From an uncultured Chthonomonas sp. (GTDB lineage: Bacteria; Armatimonadota; Chthonomonadetes; Chthonomonadales; Chthonomonadaceae), in NCBI GenBank assembly GCA_903859705.1, contig CAIONQ010000017.1:1-64000 (forward strand): DNA of 64,000 nucleotides, in the 5' to 3' direction. Positions 56,552 through 64,000 of this stretch are shown piece by piece. The translations under genes and the position numbers were made by a program. The first letter of the stretch is position 1. Each line of letters starts with the position of its first letter. A model generated the notes under the pieces. That model did not search any database. It was not told the DNA's origin and saw only the letters and a program-made list of their open reading frames with translations.

Positions 56552-57796
56552 CTATTTCATTACTTCCACCCATTCTGGGGGCGTGGGAGTAGGCTGATAT
56601 TTGATTGCCATATCACGAGTTTGGATTAGTTTGCCACCGTTGAAGTGGCTATCCACGCCGTAGGCAAGTATTCCCGTGGTTAAATACGTCCTCTCTCCCG
56701 GGAAGCTGGGTTTGCCGGTTACATACATTTGCTCCAGAGCACGTACCGTCGCAGAAAAGTGCTTAAGGCGAGGTAAGGGGTCCAGGAAGTAGGATGCAGC
56801 AACTATTTCATTCGTTCCAGACTTTCGGTATCCGAATGCAAACTCCTGACAGTAGCCATTGGGCATCAACACAGTCATTCGCTGACCATCAAGATAACTG
56901 ATGTCAAAGGCAAAAACGTCTCGTGTGTAATCAGACCACTTTCCAGTTGGCTTCTTGCATGATCTCAGGGCAGCCTCTGCGATATCCTTTGGCCACCTGC
57001 CTGCCTCCTGGGCAGCCCACACTTCAGCGCCAGAGAGAACTTGAACGGACTTGACTCCCGTTTCGCCCCCTGCCCTGCACTCTGCAATCCGTTGGCCCGT
57101 TTCCAGGCAGTGAAAACCATAGGATTCTAATCCGCCGTAGCCAACTGCAACCACGTGGTCGAGCTTCTCCCCATGTGGTAGCGGTACGAGCGGTTCAAAC
57201 TTTGCATACGGCAACGAACTGCCAGCCATCCACGGGATTTTCATCTGCTGAATGGTTTTCCACATATACTTCGCCCAGTTCCAGTTCCAGCTCATGTGCT
57301 TGTCGTTAAACACAGGCACAACACGTCCACTCTGGCGGAACACGGAGGTTATCTGATCAAACATTTCACGGCGAGGATACAACTGCTGTCCCTTTGCGTT
57401 AAGTGGATAAGTTCCATGTTCGCCAATCAGAACAACCCCATCTACCGCCAGCGTATCGCCTCCGCAACAGAGCGCCTGTGCGATTGTGGAGTACATCGGG
57501 ATATTGTGTCTTTTTGCAAGGGCAACGCCAACGTCGTTCTTATCTACTTCCATCAAGTGGATGGCTACAACATCGCAGAGTGGCGCTTCATAGTGATCAT
57601 CAAACTGTTTGCCCTCAACAAGCTTGGTACAGTAGCACTCGCCATGGCTGCCAGCAAAGTAGGTAGTAAGCAGCACTGCAAGCCTCGGGCGGCGTGTTAG
57701 GCCCGGAATCTGCGGATCGGCGATAGCATCGGCCGGTAGCGCCGCAAGGCTGCTTGCCGCAATGCCTGCCTTCAAGAAGTCTCGCCTGGTAGTCAT
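56552..57796 (-). CDS. Tat-exported protein of unknown function
   Basis: The 414-aa protein starts with a twin-arginine signal (TTRRDFLKAGIAASSLAAL). The body includes LAVLLTTYFAGSHGECYCTKL, VAIHLMEVDKNDVGVALAK, GGDTLAVDGVVLIGEHG and VFNDKHMSWNWNWAKYMW, with conserved-looking Cys and His residues. I do not recognise a known catalytic family. Tat export of a folded protein suggests a cofactor or metal. GGAACC lies upstream of the ATG. It diverges from the phosphoesterase gene with 131 bp between starts. Confidence 0.65.
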   Translation of the reverse strand: MTTRRDFLKAGIAASSLAALPADAIADPQIPGLTRRPRLAVLLTTYFAGSHGECYCTKLVEGKQFDDHYEAPLCDVVAIHLMEVDKNDVGVALAKRHNIPMYSTIAQALCCGGDTLAVDGVVLIGEHGTYPLNAKGQQLYPRREMFDQITSVFRQSGRVVPVFNDKHMSWNWNWAKYMWKTIQQMKIPWMAGSSLPYAKFEPLVPLPHGEKLDHVVAVGYGGLESYGFHCLETGQRIAECRAGGETGVKSVQVLSGAEVWAAQEAGRWPKDIAEAALRSCKKPTGKWSDYTRDVFAFDISYLDGQRMTVLMPNGYCQEFAFGYRKSGTNEIVAASYFLDPLPRLKHFSATVRALEQMYVTGKPSFPGERTYLTTGILAYGVDSHFNGGKLIQTRDMAIKYQPTPTPPEWVEVMK

Positions 57797-57927
57797 AAGA
57801 GGGTTCCGTTTCGTTGGAGTATTTTGAATTTGCGCTGCAGCAACCGGCGCTCACAGCAGATTGCAGGAACCTTCCACAGTGGAGCCGTATTTCCCTTGTA
57901 TATGAATGAAGATGGATCGGATACCTT

Positions 57928-60456
57928 ATGCGAACTTCGAAATTTGTTCCGGCAATACTGTGCCTTGTATCGGTGTTTTGTGGTGGGCAACCCCTGCGAG
58001 ATACTCATATTGGTAGACAAAGCGACGGAAGCGTACTGCTCCCCACCCTTCAACGAATTGCCCCTGTAGGTGAACTCCTGAATGTTTCTGGCCGCCCGGT
58101 TGATGCCGCATTTAACCCTCAGAGCAATGTCATTTTTATAAAAGAGGCACACTCCTTAATAGCTGTAGATACCGTAACCGGCCATGTAATTCAGAGCCTG
58201 ACATTCCCAAAGGGGGAAGGTGCATCTCGCCATGGAATTGTCTGCAGCCGTCGTAATCATGCCGTTTATGTGAGCTCTGTAACAGGAAATGTGCTTGAGG
58301 CAGTTTCCGGGGCAGACGGCACGTTGCACTGGGGCCGAGTGCTGAATACCCGCGCCACTGCCAGCGCTCCGCAATCAGATGCAGAGGGATTGGCTCTGCT
58401 TCCAGATGAGCGTAGCCTGATTGTATGTCTTTCGATAACTAACGAAGTATGCAGGGTTAGTCTCGATAGCGGTGAGATTGTGAGTAGAATTCAGGTTGGT
58501 GTGGCTCCATATGACGTTGTTCTCTCCACCGATGAGAAGCAGGCGTGGGTCTCCAATTGGGGTGGCCAGTTGGCACGCGGTGCAGCGCAAACAGCGACTT
58601 CCGCTGGTACACCTGTGCTCGTAGACAAAAGAGGCGTAGCGCGGAGTGGAACCATCACTCAGCTTGCATTGGATGAGGATGGAAAACTATCCGCCGTACG
58701 CGAAATACCTGTTGGATTACATCCCACTCAGTTAGTACTCAGCAGCAATGGCCACTCGGTTAACCGCCTGTATTGTGCAAACGCAAATTCAGATTCGGTT
58801 AGCGTAATCGATCCACAAAACGGGCATGTGTTGCAGACTGCAGCTATCCTGCAAGAGGCGGGCCAGCGAGGCAAAGGTACACTGCCTAACGCGCTCTATC
58901 TTGCAGGAAATGAGATCTGGGTGGCACTTGGTGGTGTAAATGGTGTGGCAAGTTACCCGATACGCAATGATGGATTGTTGGCCACCGTAAATACCATTGT
59001 TCCAACAGGTTGGTTTCCGTCAGCTATCTGTGCCACAGAAGATCACACATCTGTTGCCATTGTATCCGTTAAGGGACTGGGACCTGCAACTCCAGGCAAG
59101 CACAACTCAGCCAGCGAGAATAGCGGTTTGCTTCAGACCATCCACATTGACGAAAACAACCGATTGGAGTGGACATCCAAGTTTCAGCGCTTGCAGCCAC
59201 AGAACGCACTTAGCTCTGCAGTGGAACGTGCCATGGCAGGTAACAATGCGGACCTCTACCCTATGGGGCGTCCACGGAGTGGCACAATCAAACACATTGT
59301 GTACATACTGAAAGAAAACAGAACTTACGATCAGGTATTTGGAGATATTGGCAAGGGAGACTCACGGCCGCAGCCTGCGATGTACGGCGAGGATGTTACT
59401 CCGAACCAACATGCACTTGCGAACCGTTACGTACTTCTGGATAACTACTACTGTAACGGTGCAATATCGGCAGACGGACATTCATGGGCTGCCGAAGGCA
59501 ACTCAACAGATCATCTTGAAAAGTCATTTGGCGGCTTTGTTCGCAGTTACACATTTGGTGATGATCCATTAACCTACTCTTCCACAGGGTTTATCTGGGA
59601 TAGCGTTTTGGATCATGGACTAAGCTTTCAAAACTTTGGCGAGATGGATTATGCTGAGCCCGCTCATAAAGGCACTACATATCTGCAAATGCTCACACAG
59701 TCTCGAAACGGGGAGATAGTAGAAACCAAACATAAAATTGGTATCCGTCGGCTCAGTACTTTATCGGCTAATGATTATCCCGGTTGGAACCTCAGCATAC
59801 CGGATCAAGTTCGAGCAGATGTGTTCCTCAAGCATCTGCATCAGATGGAAGTAAACCAGAAGGATCTGCCGGCACTCACGCTAATCTATCTGCCAAACGA
59901 TCATACTTCTGGCAGATCGCCCGGTGCCCCCACACCGCGAGCCCAGGTTGCGGATAATGACCTGGCTCTTGGCCGTATAGTTGAAGGCCTTAGTACGAGC
60001 CCCTACTGGAAGGACATGTGCATTTTTGTAAATGAGGATGACCCACAGGATGGAACCGATCATGTAGACGGGCACCGATCTTTGTGCCTTGTTATCGGCC
60101 CATATGTTCGGCAAAACAGTATTGTGAGTGCGCCATCAAATCAAACCAGCGTTTTACATACATTGCAGGCCTTGCTTGGTTTGCCTGCTATGAATAGAAT
60201 AGTGGCTGGCTCGCCCTTGATGACAGAGTGTTTCCAATCCCGAGTGGATTTAACTTCTTACCACTGCCTGCCTGCTAGAGTGCCACTGGATGAGATCAAT
60301 CCGAAGGCCGCAAGCTTAATGGGCAACGCACGAAGGCTTGCACGAACATCCGCGATGCTGGATTTCACAGGTCCAGACAGAGCTGATGAGGACAAGCTGA
60401 GCAACGTACTTGAGGAAGACTGGAAGTTACGAAAGTTGCATACCACGAAAAGATAG
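57928..60456 (+). CDS. secreted beta-propeller / phosphoesterase (alkaline-phosphatase-superfamily) protein
   Basis: This is an 842-aa exported protein. A signal peptide covers about residues 1-25. Residues about 45-420 form a YVTN/YncE-type seven-bladed beta-propeller with repeats such as EAHSLIAVDTVTGHVI and ANSDSVSVIDPQNGHV. From about 455 a phosphoesterase domain begins with VYILKENRTYDQVFGD, followed by NDHTSGRS and FVNEDDPQDGTDHVDGHRS. That resembles the phospholipase-C/acid-phosphatase-like branch. It probably cleaves phosphoesters outside the membrane. The fusion of propeller and phosphoesterase is known in environmental bacteria. Nothing indicates an operon; a tRNA follows. Confidence 0.88.
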   Translation: MRTSKFVPAILCLVSVFCGGQPLRDTHIGRQSDGSVLLPTLQRIAPVGELLNVSGRPVDAAFNPQSNVIFIKEAHSLIAVDTVTGHVIQSLTFPKGEGASRHGIVCSRRNHAVYVSSVTGNVLEAVSGADGTLHWGRVLNTRATASAPQSDAEGLALLPDERSLIVCLSITNEVCRVSLDSGEIVSRIQVGVAPYDVVLSTDEKQAWVSNWGGQLARGAAQTATSAGTPVLVDKRGVARSGTITQLALDEDGKLSAVREIPVGLHPTQLVLSSNGHSVNRLYCANANSDSVSVIDPQNGHVLQTAAILQEAGQRGKGTLPNALYLAGNEIWVALGGVNGVASYPIRNDGLLATVNTIVPTGWFPSAICATEDHTSVAIVSVKGLGPATPGKHNSASENSGLLQTIHIDENNRLEWTSKFQRLQPQNALSSAVERAMAGNNADLYPMGRPRSGTIKHIVYILKENRTYDQVFGDIGKGDSRPQPAMYGEDVTPNQHALANRYVLLDNYYCNGAISADGHSWAAEGNSTDHLEKSFGGFVRSYTFGDDPLTYSSTGFIWDSVLDHGLSFQNFGEMDYAEPAHKGTTYLQMLTQSRNGEIVETKHKIGIRRLSTLSANDYPGWNLSIPDQVRADVFLKHLHQMEVNQKDLPALTLIYLPNDHTSGRSPGAPTPRAQVADNDLALGRIVEGLSTSPYWKDMCIFVNEDDPQDGTDHVDGHRSLCLVIGPYVRQNSIVSAPSNQTSVLHTLQALLGLPAMNRIVAGSPLMTECFQSRVDLTSYHCLPARVPLDEINPKAASLMGNARRLARTSAMLDFTGPDRADEDKLSNVLEEDWKLRKLHTTKR

Positions 60457-60559
60457 ACGCAGAATAATCGAATGAGGCACCGCAATCAGATTGCAAAAGA
60501 TCCACCAGCAAAGGCATTACCCCGAAGTTAATATCGACCTGATTGTTGGGCTTTCAGAT

Positions 60560-60588
60560 TTGACAGCCGCCTGCAGGAATGCTATATT
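60560..60588 (+). promoter_or_regulatory. consensus promoter of tRNA-Arg
   Basis: A perfect TTGACA at 60560-60565 and TATATT at 60583-60588 are spaced by 17 bp; initiation would fall near 60595, just before the mature tRNA. Confidence 0.9.
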
Positions 60589-60599
60589 ATGTTTTGTAC

Positions 60600-60672
60600 G
60601 CGCCCGTAGCTCAGTGGATAGAGCGCTTGCCTCCGGAGCAAGAGGCCGTTGGTTCGAATCCAACCGGGCGTA
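60600..60672 (+). tRNA. tRNA-Arg (anticodon CCG)
   Basis: This is a 73-nt class I tRNA. The acceptor stem GCGCCCG/CGGGCGT has a terminal G-T wobble. The D arm is GCTC/GAGC and the anticodon stem CTTGC/GCAAG holds loop CTCCGGA with anticodon CCG. The T arm carries GGTTCGAATCC. No CCA is encoded. Confidence 0.97.
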
Positions 60673-60679
60673 TTAACTC

Positions 60680-60707
60680 AAAGGCCGGCCCAATTGGGCT
60701 GGCCTTT
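60680..60707 (+). terminator. terminator of tRNA-Arg
   Basis: A near-perfect palindrome (60680-60691 with 60696-60707, one G-T wobble) starts 8 nt after the tRNA and runs into a T-rich tail. It separates the tRNA from def, whose own -10 may be TATAAT at 60772-60777. Confidence 0.87.
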
Positions 60708-60865
60708 GTTGTGTTTTGGGGTGCGAGTAAATCCGCGGTTCTTCCAATATGGTGCGGTACAACCGATAGAGTATAATATTGTGTTTAATTATCATCCTGC
60801 ATTCACGCTTCGATACCAGACTTTAGTTCATTCTGAAGCGTTTCGTTCCAACCAAAAACATTACC

Positions 60866-61447
60866 ATGACCGACACATCCAGACTTGATGACAAGATTAT
60901 TCCTCCGCCCGAGCTTATGAGTGCCTGGGAAGCCATCCCGGAGATTGTAAAGCTTGGAGACCCGGTTTTACGCACACGTGCCGAGTCTGTTACTCGCATT
61001 CTTACTTCAGATACTCAGAAGCTTATTGAGCACATGAAAGTGATAATGCGCAAAGCTAATGGCCTTGGTCTTGCCGCGCCACAGGTGGGTGTATCGAAGC
61101 GCGTAATCGTTTATGAGATCGACGATCAGATTCATGTACTTGTTAACCCGATTATTTCGGGCGGCCGTGGCGAACAACTTGAGCCAATGGAAGGCTGCCT
61201 CTCCATTCCGAACCTGCATGGAGTGGTGAAGCGCTTTCAAGAGATAAAGATTAAGGGCCAGGATCACCGAGGGCGGCCAGTAGCAAAAAAGGTCATCGAC
61301 CTTGAAGCACGCGTAATCCAGCATGAGGTGGATCACCTGGACGGCATTCTGTTTATCGACAGGGCAGAATCGGCATCCCTCGTGTGGGCCATGCCAGGGC
61401 GCAACGGTGATGATGAAGAAGTTGACGAACCCGCATTTCGTGAATAA
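60866..61447 (+). CDS. def: peptide deformylase
   Basis: Def removes the formyl group from the N-terminal methionine of new proteins. All three motifs are present: GLAAPQVG (motif 1), EGCLSIP with the metal Cys (motif 2), and QHEVDHLDG with the HExxH metal site (motif 3). At 193 aa it is full length. The N-terminal 30 residues before KLGDPVLR are slightly longer than in some homologues. The ATG at 60866 follows no strong Shine-Dalgarno. It is directly followed by fmt, the enzyme that adds the formyl group on initiator tRNA, a common gene pair. Confidence 0.97.
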   Translation: MTDTSRLDDKIIPPPELMSAWEAIPEIVKLGDPVLRTRAESVTRILTSDTQKLIEHMKVIMRKANGLGLAAPQVGVSKRVIVYEIDDQIHVLVNPIISGGRGEQLEPMEGCLSIPNLHGVVKRFQEIKIKGQDHRGRPVAKKVIDLEARVIQHEVDHLDGILFIDRAESASLVWAMPGRNGDDEEVDEPAFRE

Positions 61448-61473
61448 GCGCCATAGCCGCGCTGGGTGAGCAC

Positions 61474-62427
61474 TTGAGAATACTGTTTTTCGGAACTGCA
61501 GACTTCGCCGTGCCATGCCTTGAGGCCATTGTTAGTGCGGGGCACGAAGTTGTTGGCGTGGTTACTCAGCCTGATAAGCCTTCCGGCAGAGGAATGCAGC
61601 TATCCGCATCGCCAGTGAAGAAAGCGGCAGAGAGACTCGGACTTTCGGTATTGCAACCCAGGCGGGTGCGTGCAGAGAGCTTCGTGGCCACTGCCACTGA
61701 TCTCCAGCCAGAACTCATTGCTGTAGCCGCGTTTGGGCAGATCATCCCCCAGAGTATTCTTGACCTCCCGAAATACGGACCCATAAATGTTCACGGAAGC
61801 ATTCTGCCAAAGTACAGAGGCGCCGCCCCTATTCAACGCGCGATCATGGATGGAGAAACCGTAACGGGCGTAACCACTATGTGGATGGATGCAACTCTGG
61901 ATACTGGGGATATGCTTCTTATTGAAGAAACCCCTATTCTACTTGAGGACACTACGGGAACTCTGTTTGAGCGGCTATCAGGTATTGGTGCAAGGCTCTT
62001 AATTGAAACGATCAATGGGCTGCGTGCCGGAACCATTGAACGTAAGCCACAGAACTCGGATGCGGCAACCTACGCCGCTATGATAAAACCCGAAGACTGC
62101 TTGCTATCCTGGAGTATGCCCGCCGCACAAATCAGGAGCAGAATTCAGGGATTGCTGCCAAAGCCGGGCGCATTTACAGTTTTCCAGGGCAAAAGGCTTA
62201 AGCTCCACAGTACAGCAGTAAGCGAGGTGCAAACCGATGCGGCACCGGGTACCGTTGTTACTGTGAGCCGAAACCTGGCGGGCCTGGTGGTTGCAGCCGG
62301 ACAAGGTACAAGCCTTCTTCTGCTTCAGGTACAACCAGATAACGGGAAACGCATGAGCGCAGACGCCTGGGCCAATGGTTTGAGAGTTAAGCCCGGAGAT
62401 AAATTCGACGCGGATGCGCAGATCTAA
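61474..62427 (+). CDS. fmt: methionyl-tRNA formyltransferase
   Basis: Fmt formylates Met-tRNAfMet using 10-formyl-tetrahydrofolate. The sequence opens with RILFFGTADFAVPCLEAI, contains VHGSILPKYRGAAPIQRAI with the catalytic Asn/His region, and has the MDATLDTGDMLL segment. A C-terminal OB-like domain (about 205-317) binds tRNA. Length is 317 aa. The start is TTG 61474, 26 bp after def, with a weak GGTGAG. It ends at a strong hairpin shared with the DUF1501 gene. Confidence 0.97.
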   Translation: MRILFFGTADFAVPCLEAIVSAGHEVVGVVTQPDKPSGRGMQLSASPVKKAAERLGLSVLQPRRVRAESFVATATDLQPELIAVAAFGQIIPQSILDLPKYGPINVHGSILPKYRGAAPIQRAIMDGETVTGVTTMWMDATLDTGDMLLIEETPILLEDTTGTLFERLSGIGARLLIETINGLRAGTIERKPQNSDAATYAAMIKPEDCLLSWSMPAAQIRSRIQGLLPKPGAFTVFQGKRLKLHSTAVSEVQTDAAPGTVVTVSRNLAGLVVAAGQGTSLLLLQVQPDNGKRMSADAWANGLRVKPGDKFDADAQI

Positions 62428-62453
62428 TCTGGATCACAAAACACAACAACAAT

Positions 62454-62494
62454 AATGGGCCGCGAACAGATTAGCTCTGATATCGCGGCCCATT
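62454..62494. terminator. bidirectional terminator between fmt and DUF1501
   Basis: A perfect 12-bp stem (62454-62465 with 62483-62494, 17-nt loop) is flanked by an A-rich left side and a T-rich right side. It fits termination of both convergent genes. Confidence 0.88.
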
Positions 62495-62507
62495 GGTTAT
62501 TATATTG

Positions 62508-63854
62508 TCACCCAATCAACTGCGCTATGGGCGTGCCCTTTTCAGTAATGCTAACAGGGCGACCTATGGGAGTATTGAACGTTTTGGCGTTGTCCATCCC
62601 AAGCAGCGCGGCATACGTCGCAAACAGATCGCACACCGGCGTGGGTTTGTCTGCAGGCTTTGTGCCGTCTTCGTTCGTGCTGCCATAAATGGTTCCGCCC
62701 CTAACGCCTGCACCTGCCATAACTGCCGACCATGCACCCGGGTAGTGATCTCGCCCTTCGTTTCCATTGATCTTAGGTGTTCGGCCGAATTCACCCATCC
62801 AGATGATCAAGGTATCATCCAGAAGCTTCCTATCCGTTAGATCCTTGATAAGGCTAGCCATGGCAGGATCAAAGGTGTTCATCTGCTTTTGAACGCGATT
62901 GAAGTTGTCCTGATGCGTATCCCAGCCATCCAGCACAACTTCCACAAACCGCACACCGGCCTCAACCAGTCTGCGAGCCATAAGGCAGCCCCGCCCGAAG
63001 TTTGTATCGCCATATGCCGTTTTTACGCTCTCAGGCTCCTCAGAGATATCAAATGCCTTGAGGCGTGGCGAACGCATCATCTTTACGGCTTTGCCGTACA
63101 CTGAAACGCGCCCACTTACCTTTGGATCTCCTGTTTGCTTCGCAAAGTTGCCTTCCAACATAGCCAGAGCCTGCTGCCTGCGATCAAACCTGCCAGCATC
63201 CACATCCGCTGCATATGCCACGTTCTGCGGCATTTGCCCGGGAGTTTGTACTACCAGTGGGCCGTACTGCACTCCAAGAAACCCGGCACCGTAACTTGGG
63301 CCGCTAATGCTGACGAATCCCGGGAGATCAAAGTGTGGGTCGGCAAGCTCTTCTGTAACCCATGATCCCAGTGATGGGTGGACTACGGTGGGGTTGGGAG
63401 TGTATCCCGTGTGCATCAGATACTGAGCACGCTGATGGTTACCTTCCTTGCTTGTCATACTTCTAACAATAGCGATCTTATCGGCAACATCTGCTACTTG
63501 CGGAAGATGCTCACATATCTGAATATCCGCCGCGCGCGTTTTTATCGCTTTAAACGGTCCGCCAGTTACTGCACCCGGTTTTGGGTCCCAGGTATCAAGA
63601 TGGCTGGGCCCGCCGTTCATCCACAGCACAATGCAGGATTTTGGTTTTGCCTTCTTTGCCGTATATGCGGCTCTTGCCATTTCTGGCGCTGAGAGTTCAG
63701 CAAGCATGGCGCCCAACAGCATACCCATGCCCGATTTGATTACAGATCGGCGCCCGGGCATAACAATGCTTGAACCAGGGGTTGGGCCAGCACAGGTTGT
63801 GTTATCTGGGTGTAATTTCGTATTCAGGTTGTTGTACATATGTGAAGCGTCCAT
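62508..63854 (-). CDS. Tat-exported DUF1501 protein
   Basis: This is a 448-aa member of DUF1501, an alkaline-phosphatase/sulfatase-fold family abundant in Planctomycetes and Armatimonadota. Residues about 33-55 form a twin-arginine signal (GRRSVIKSGMGMLLGAM). Family segments include SCIVLWMNGGPSHLDTWDPK, GVRFVEVVLDGWDTHQDNF, WMGEFGRTPKINGNEGRDHYPG and GTIYGSTNEDGTKPADKP. Its activity is not established. ATG 63854 is preferred since GGAGG lies 9 nt upstream; ATG 63872 would contain that site. It is 38 bp downstream of the DUF1553 stop, a widespread gene pair, and probably works with that partner. Confidence 0.94.
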   Translation of the reverse strand: MDASHMYNNLNTKLHPDNTTCAGPTPGSSIVMPGRRSVIKSGMGMLLGAMLAELSAPEMARAAYTAKKAKPKSCIVLWMNGGPSHLDTWDPKPGAVTGGPFKAIKTRAADIQICEHLPQVADVADKIAIVRSMTSKEGNHQRAQYLMHTGYTPNPTVVHPSLGSWVTEELADPHFDLPGFVSISGPSYGAGFLGVQYGPLVVQTPGQMPQNVAYAADVDAGRFDRRQQALAMLEGNFAKQTGDPKVSGRVSVYGKAVKMMRSPRLKAFDISEEPESVKTAYGDTNFGRGCLMARRLVEAGVRFVEVVLDGWDTHQDNFNRVQKQMNTFDPAMASLIKDLTDRKLLDDTLIIWMGEFGRTPKINGNEGRDHYPGAWSAVMAGAGVRGGTIYGSTNEDGTKPADKPTPVCDLFATYAALLGMDNAKTFNTPIGRPVSITEKGTPIAQLIG

Positions 63855-63892
63855 AGAAACTGCCTCCAACATTACCGCGGTATCGTTCTATT

Positions 63893-64000
63893 TCAGTGAT
63901 TGAACATGAACTCACTAGAGTTCAATAAAGCCCACATCATGTCTTCATAGGCTTGCTGCCTTGGCGTTGCAGCCACGCTACGCAACTTGCCTGCCGCTTT
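63893..64000 (-). CDS. 3' end of a DUF1553-type protein (truncated by the window)
   Basis: Reading the minus strand from the window edge, 35 codons are open up to a TGA at 63895-63893. The residues include QAYEDMMWALLNSSEFMFNH at the C-terminus, which matches the characteristic DUF1553 ending (ED-x-x-WALLNS-x-EF-x-FNH). The gene is cut at the edge. DUF1553 genes usually sit next to DUF1501 and often carry DUF1549 and cytochrome-like domains. Confidence 0.85.
   Translation of the reverse strand, partial: KAAGKLRSVAATPRQQAYEDMMWALLNSSEFMFNH

Overview
The window is a dense bacterial chromosome segment of roughly balanced G+C. It has no phage, insertion sequence, CRISPR array or rRNA operon. The gene content suggests a saprophytic, Gram-negative-type bacterium, and I infer Armatimonadota or a nearby lineage. 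Supporting markers are DUF1501/DUF1553, GxGYxYP, DUF2961 and DUF6785-type families, many secreted multidomain proteins, a 3D/G5 cell-wall protein and futalosine-type menaquinone genes. That placement rests on family recognition from the sequence and was not tested by any search.

Layout. 1-8.2 kb: glmU-prs, convergent nagA, an orphan protein with single-strand-annealing-like features, an AT-rich control region, a 3D/G5 wall protein behind a long leader, rsmA and a BT1-like MFS carrier. 8.4-15.7 kb: a very large secreted glycosidase-like protein, convergent to a TIM-barrel-type lipoprotein and a DUF6785-type multipass membrane protein. 15.8-20.3 kb: ubiD-nudix-ubiX-ubiA-mqnA, a menaquinone (futalosine pathway) operon. 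20.3-25.8 kb: a SufS-like aminotransferase, tRNA-Leu(CAA), a polysaccharide deacetylase, then ECF sigma / anti-sigma / HtrA, a classic envelope-stress set. 25.9-38.1 kb: a long minus-strand run, read in the order GxGYxYP protein, clan-A-like glycosidase, glnB, cimA, rpiA, ceramidase-like protein, alpha/beta hydrolase, CBM9-like secreted protein. 38.3-46.9 kb: BNR sialidase-like protein, SDR, exported Cys-rich copper protein, a TIM-barrel protein, a HEMTH zincin, a small secreted protein and the three-gene pnt transhydrogenase operon. 47-56.5 kb: S9 peptidase, GNAT, DUF2961 (GH172-like), a LolA-like/TlpA fusion, a DusC-like tRNA enzyme and an MFS carrier with a long overlap. 56.5-64 kb: a Tat-exported protein, a beta-propeller/phosphoesterase protein, tRNA-Arg(CCG), def-fmt, and DUF1501 preceded by the 3' end of a DUF1553 gene.

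The common theme is extracellular and periplasmic processing of carbohydrates, peptides and phosphoesters, mixed with housekeeping genes. Transcription signals are clear: several promoters match TTGACA/T-17 bp-TATAAT closely. Most convergent gene pairs share long perfect hairpins that should terminate from both sides. Many starts are TTG or GTG with good Shine-Dalgarno sequences, and I re-assigned several starts on that basis.

I found no single unmistakable new system. The strongest leads are: the long leader of the 3D/G5 gene; the orphan annealing-like protein next to an AT-rich repeat region; glnB (PII) translationally coupled to a secreted glycosidase; the terminal duplicated modules of the GxGYxYP protein; the DUF6785-type transporter with its lipoprotein and giant glycosidase; and the 142-nt same-strand overlap between the tRNA-dihydrouridine synthase and the MFS gene.
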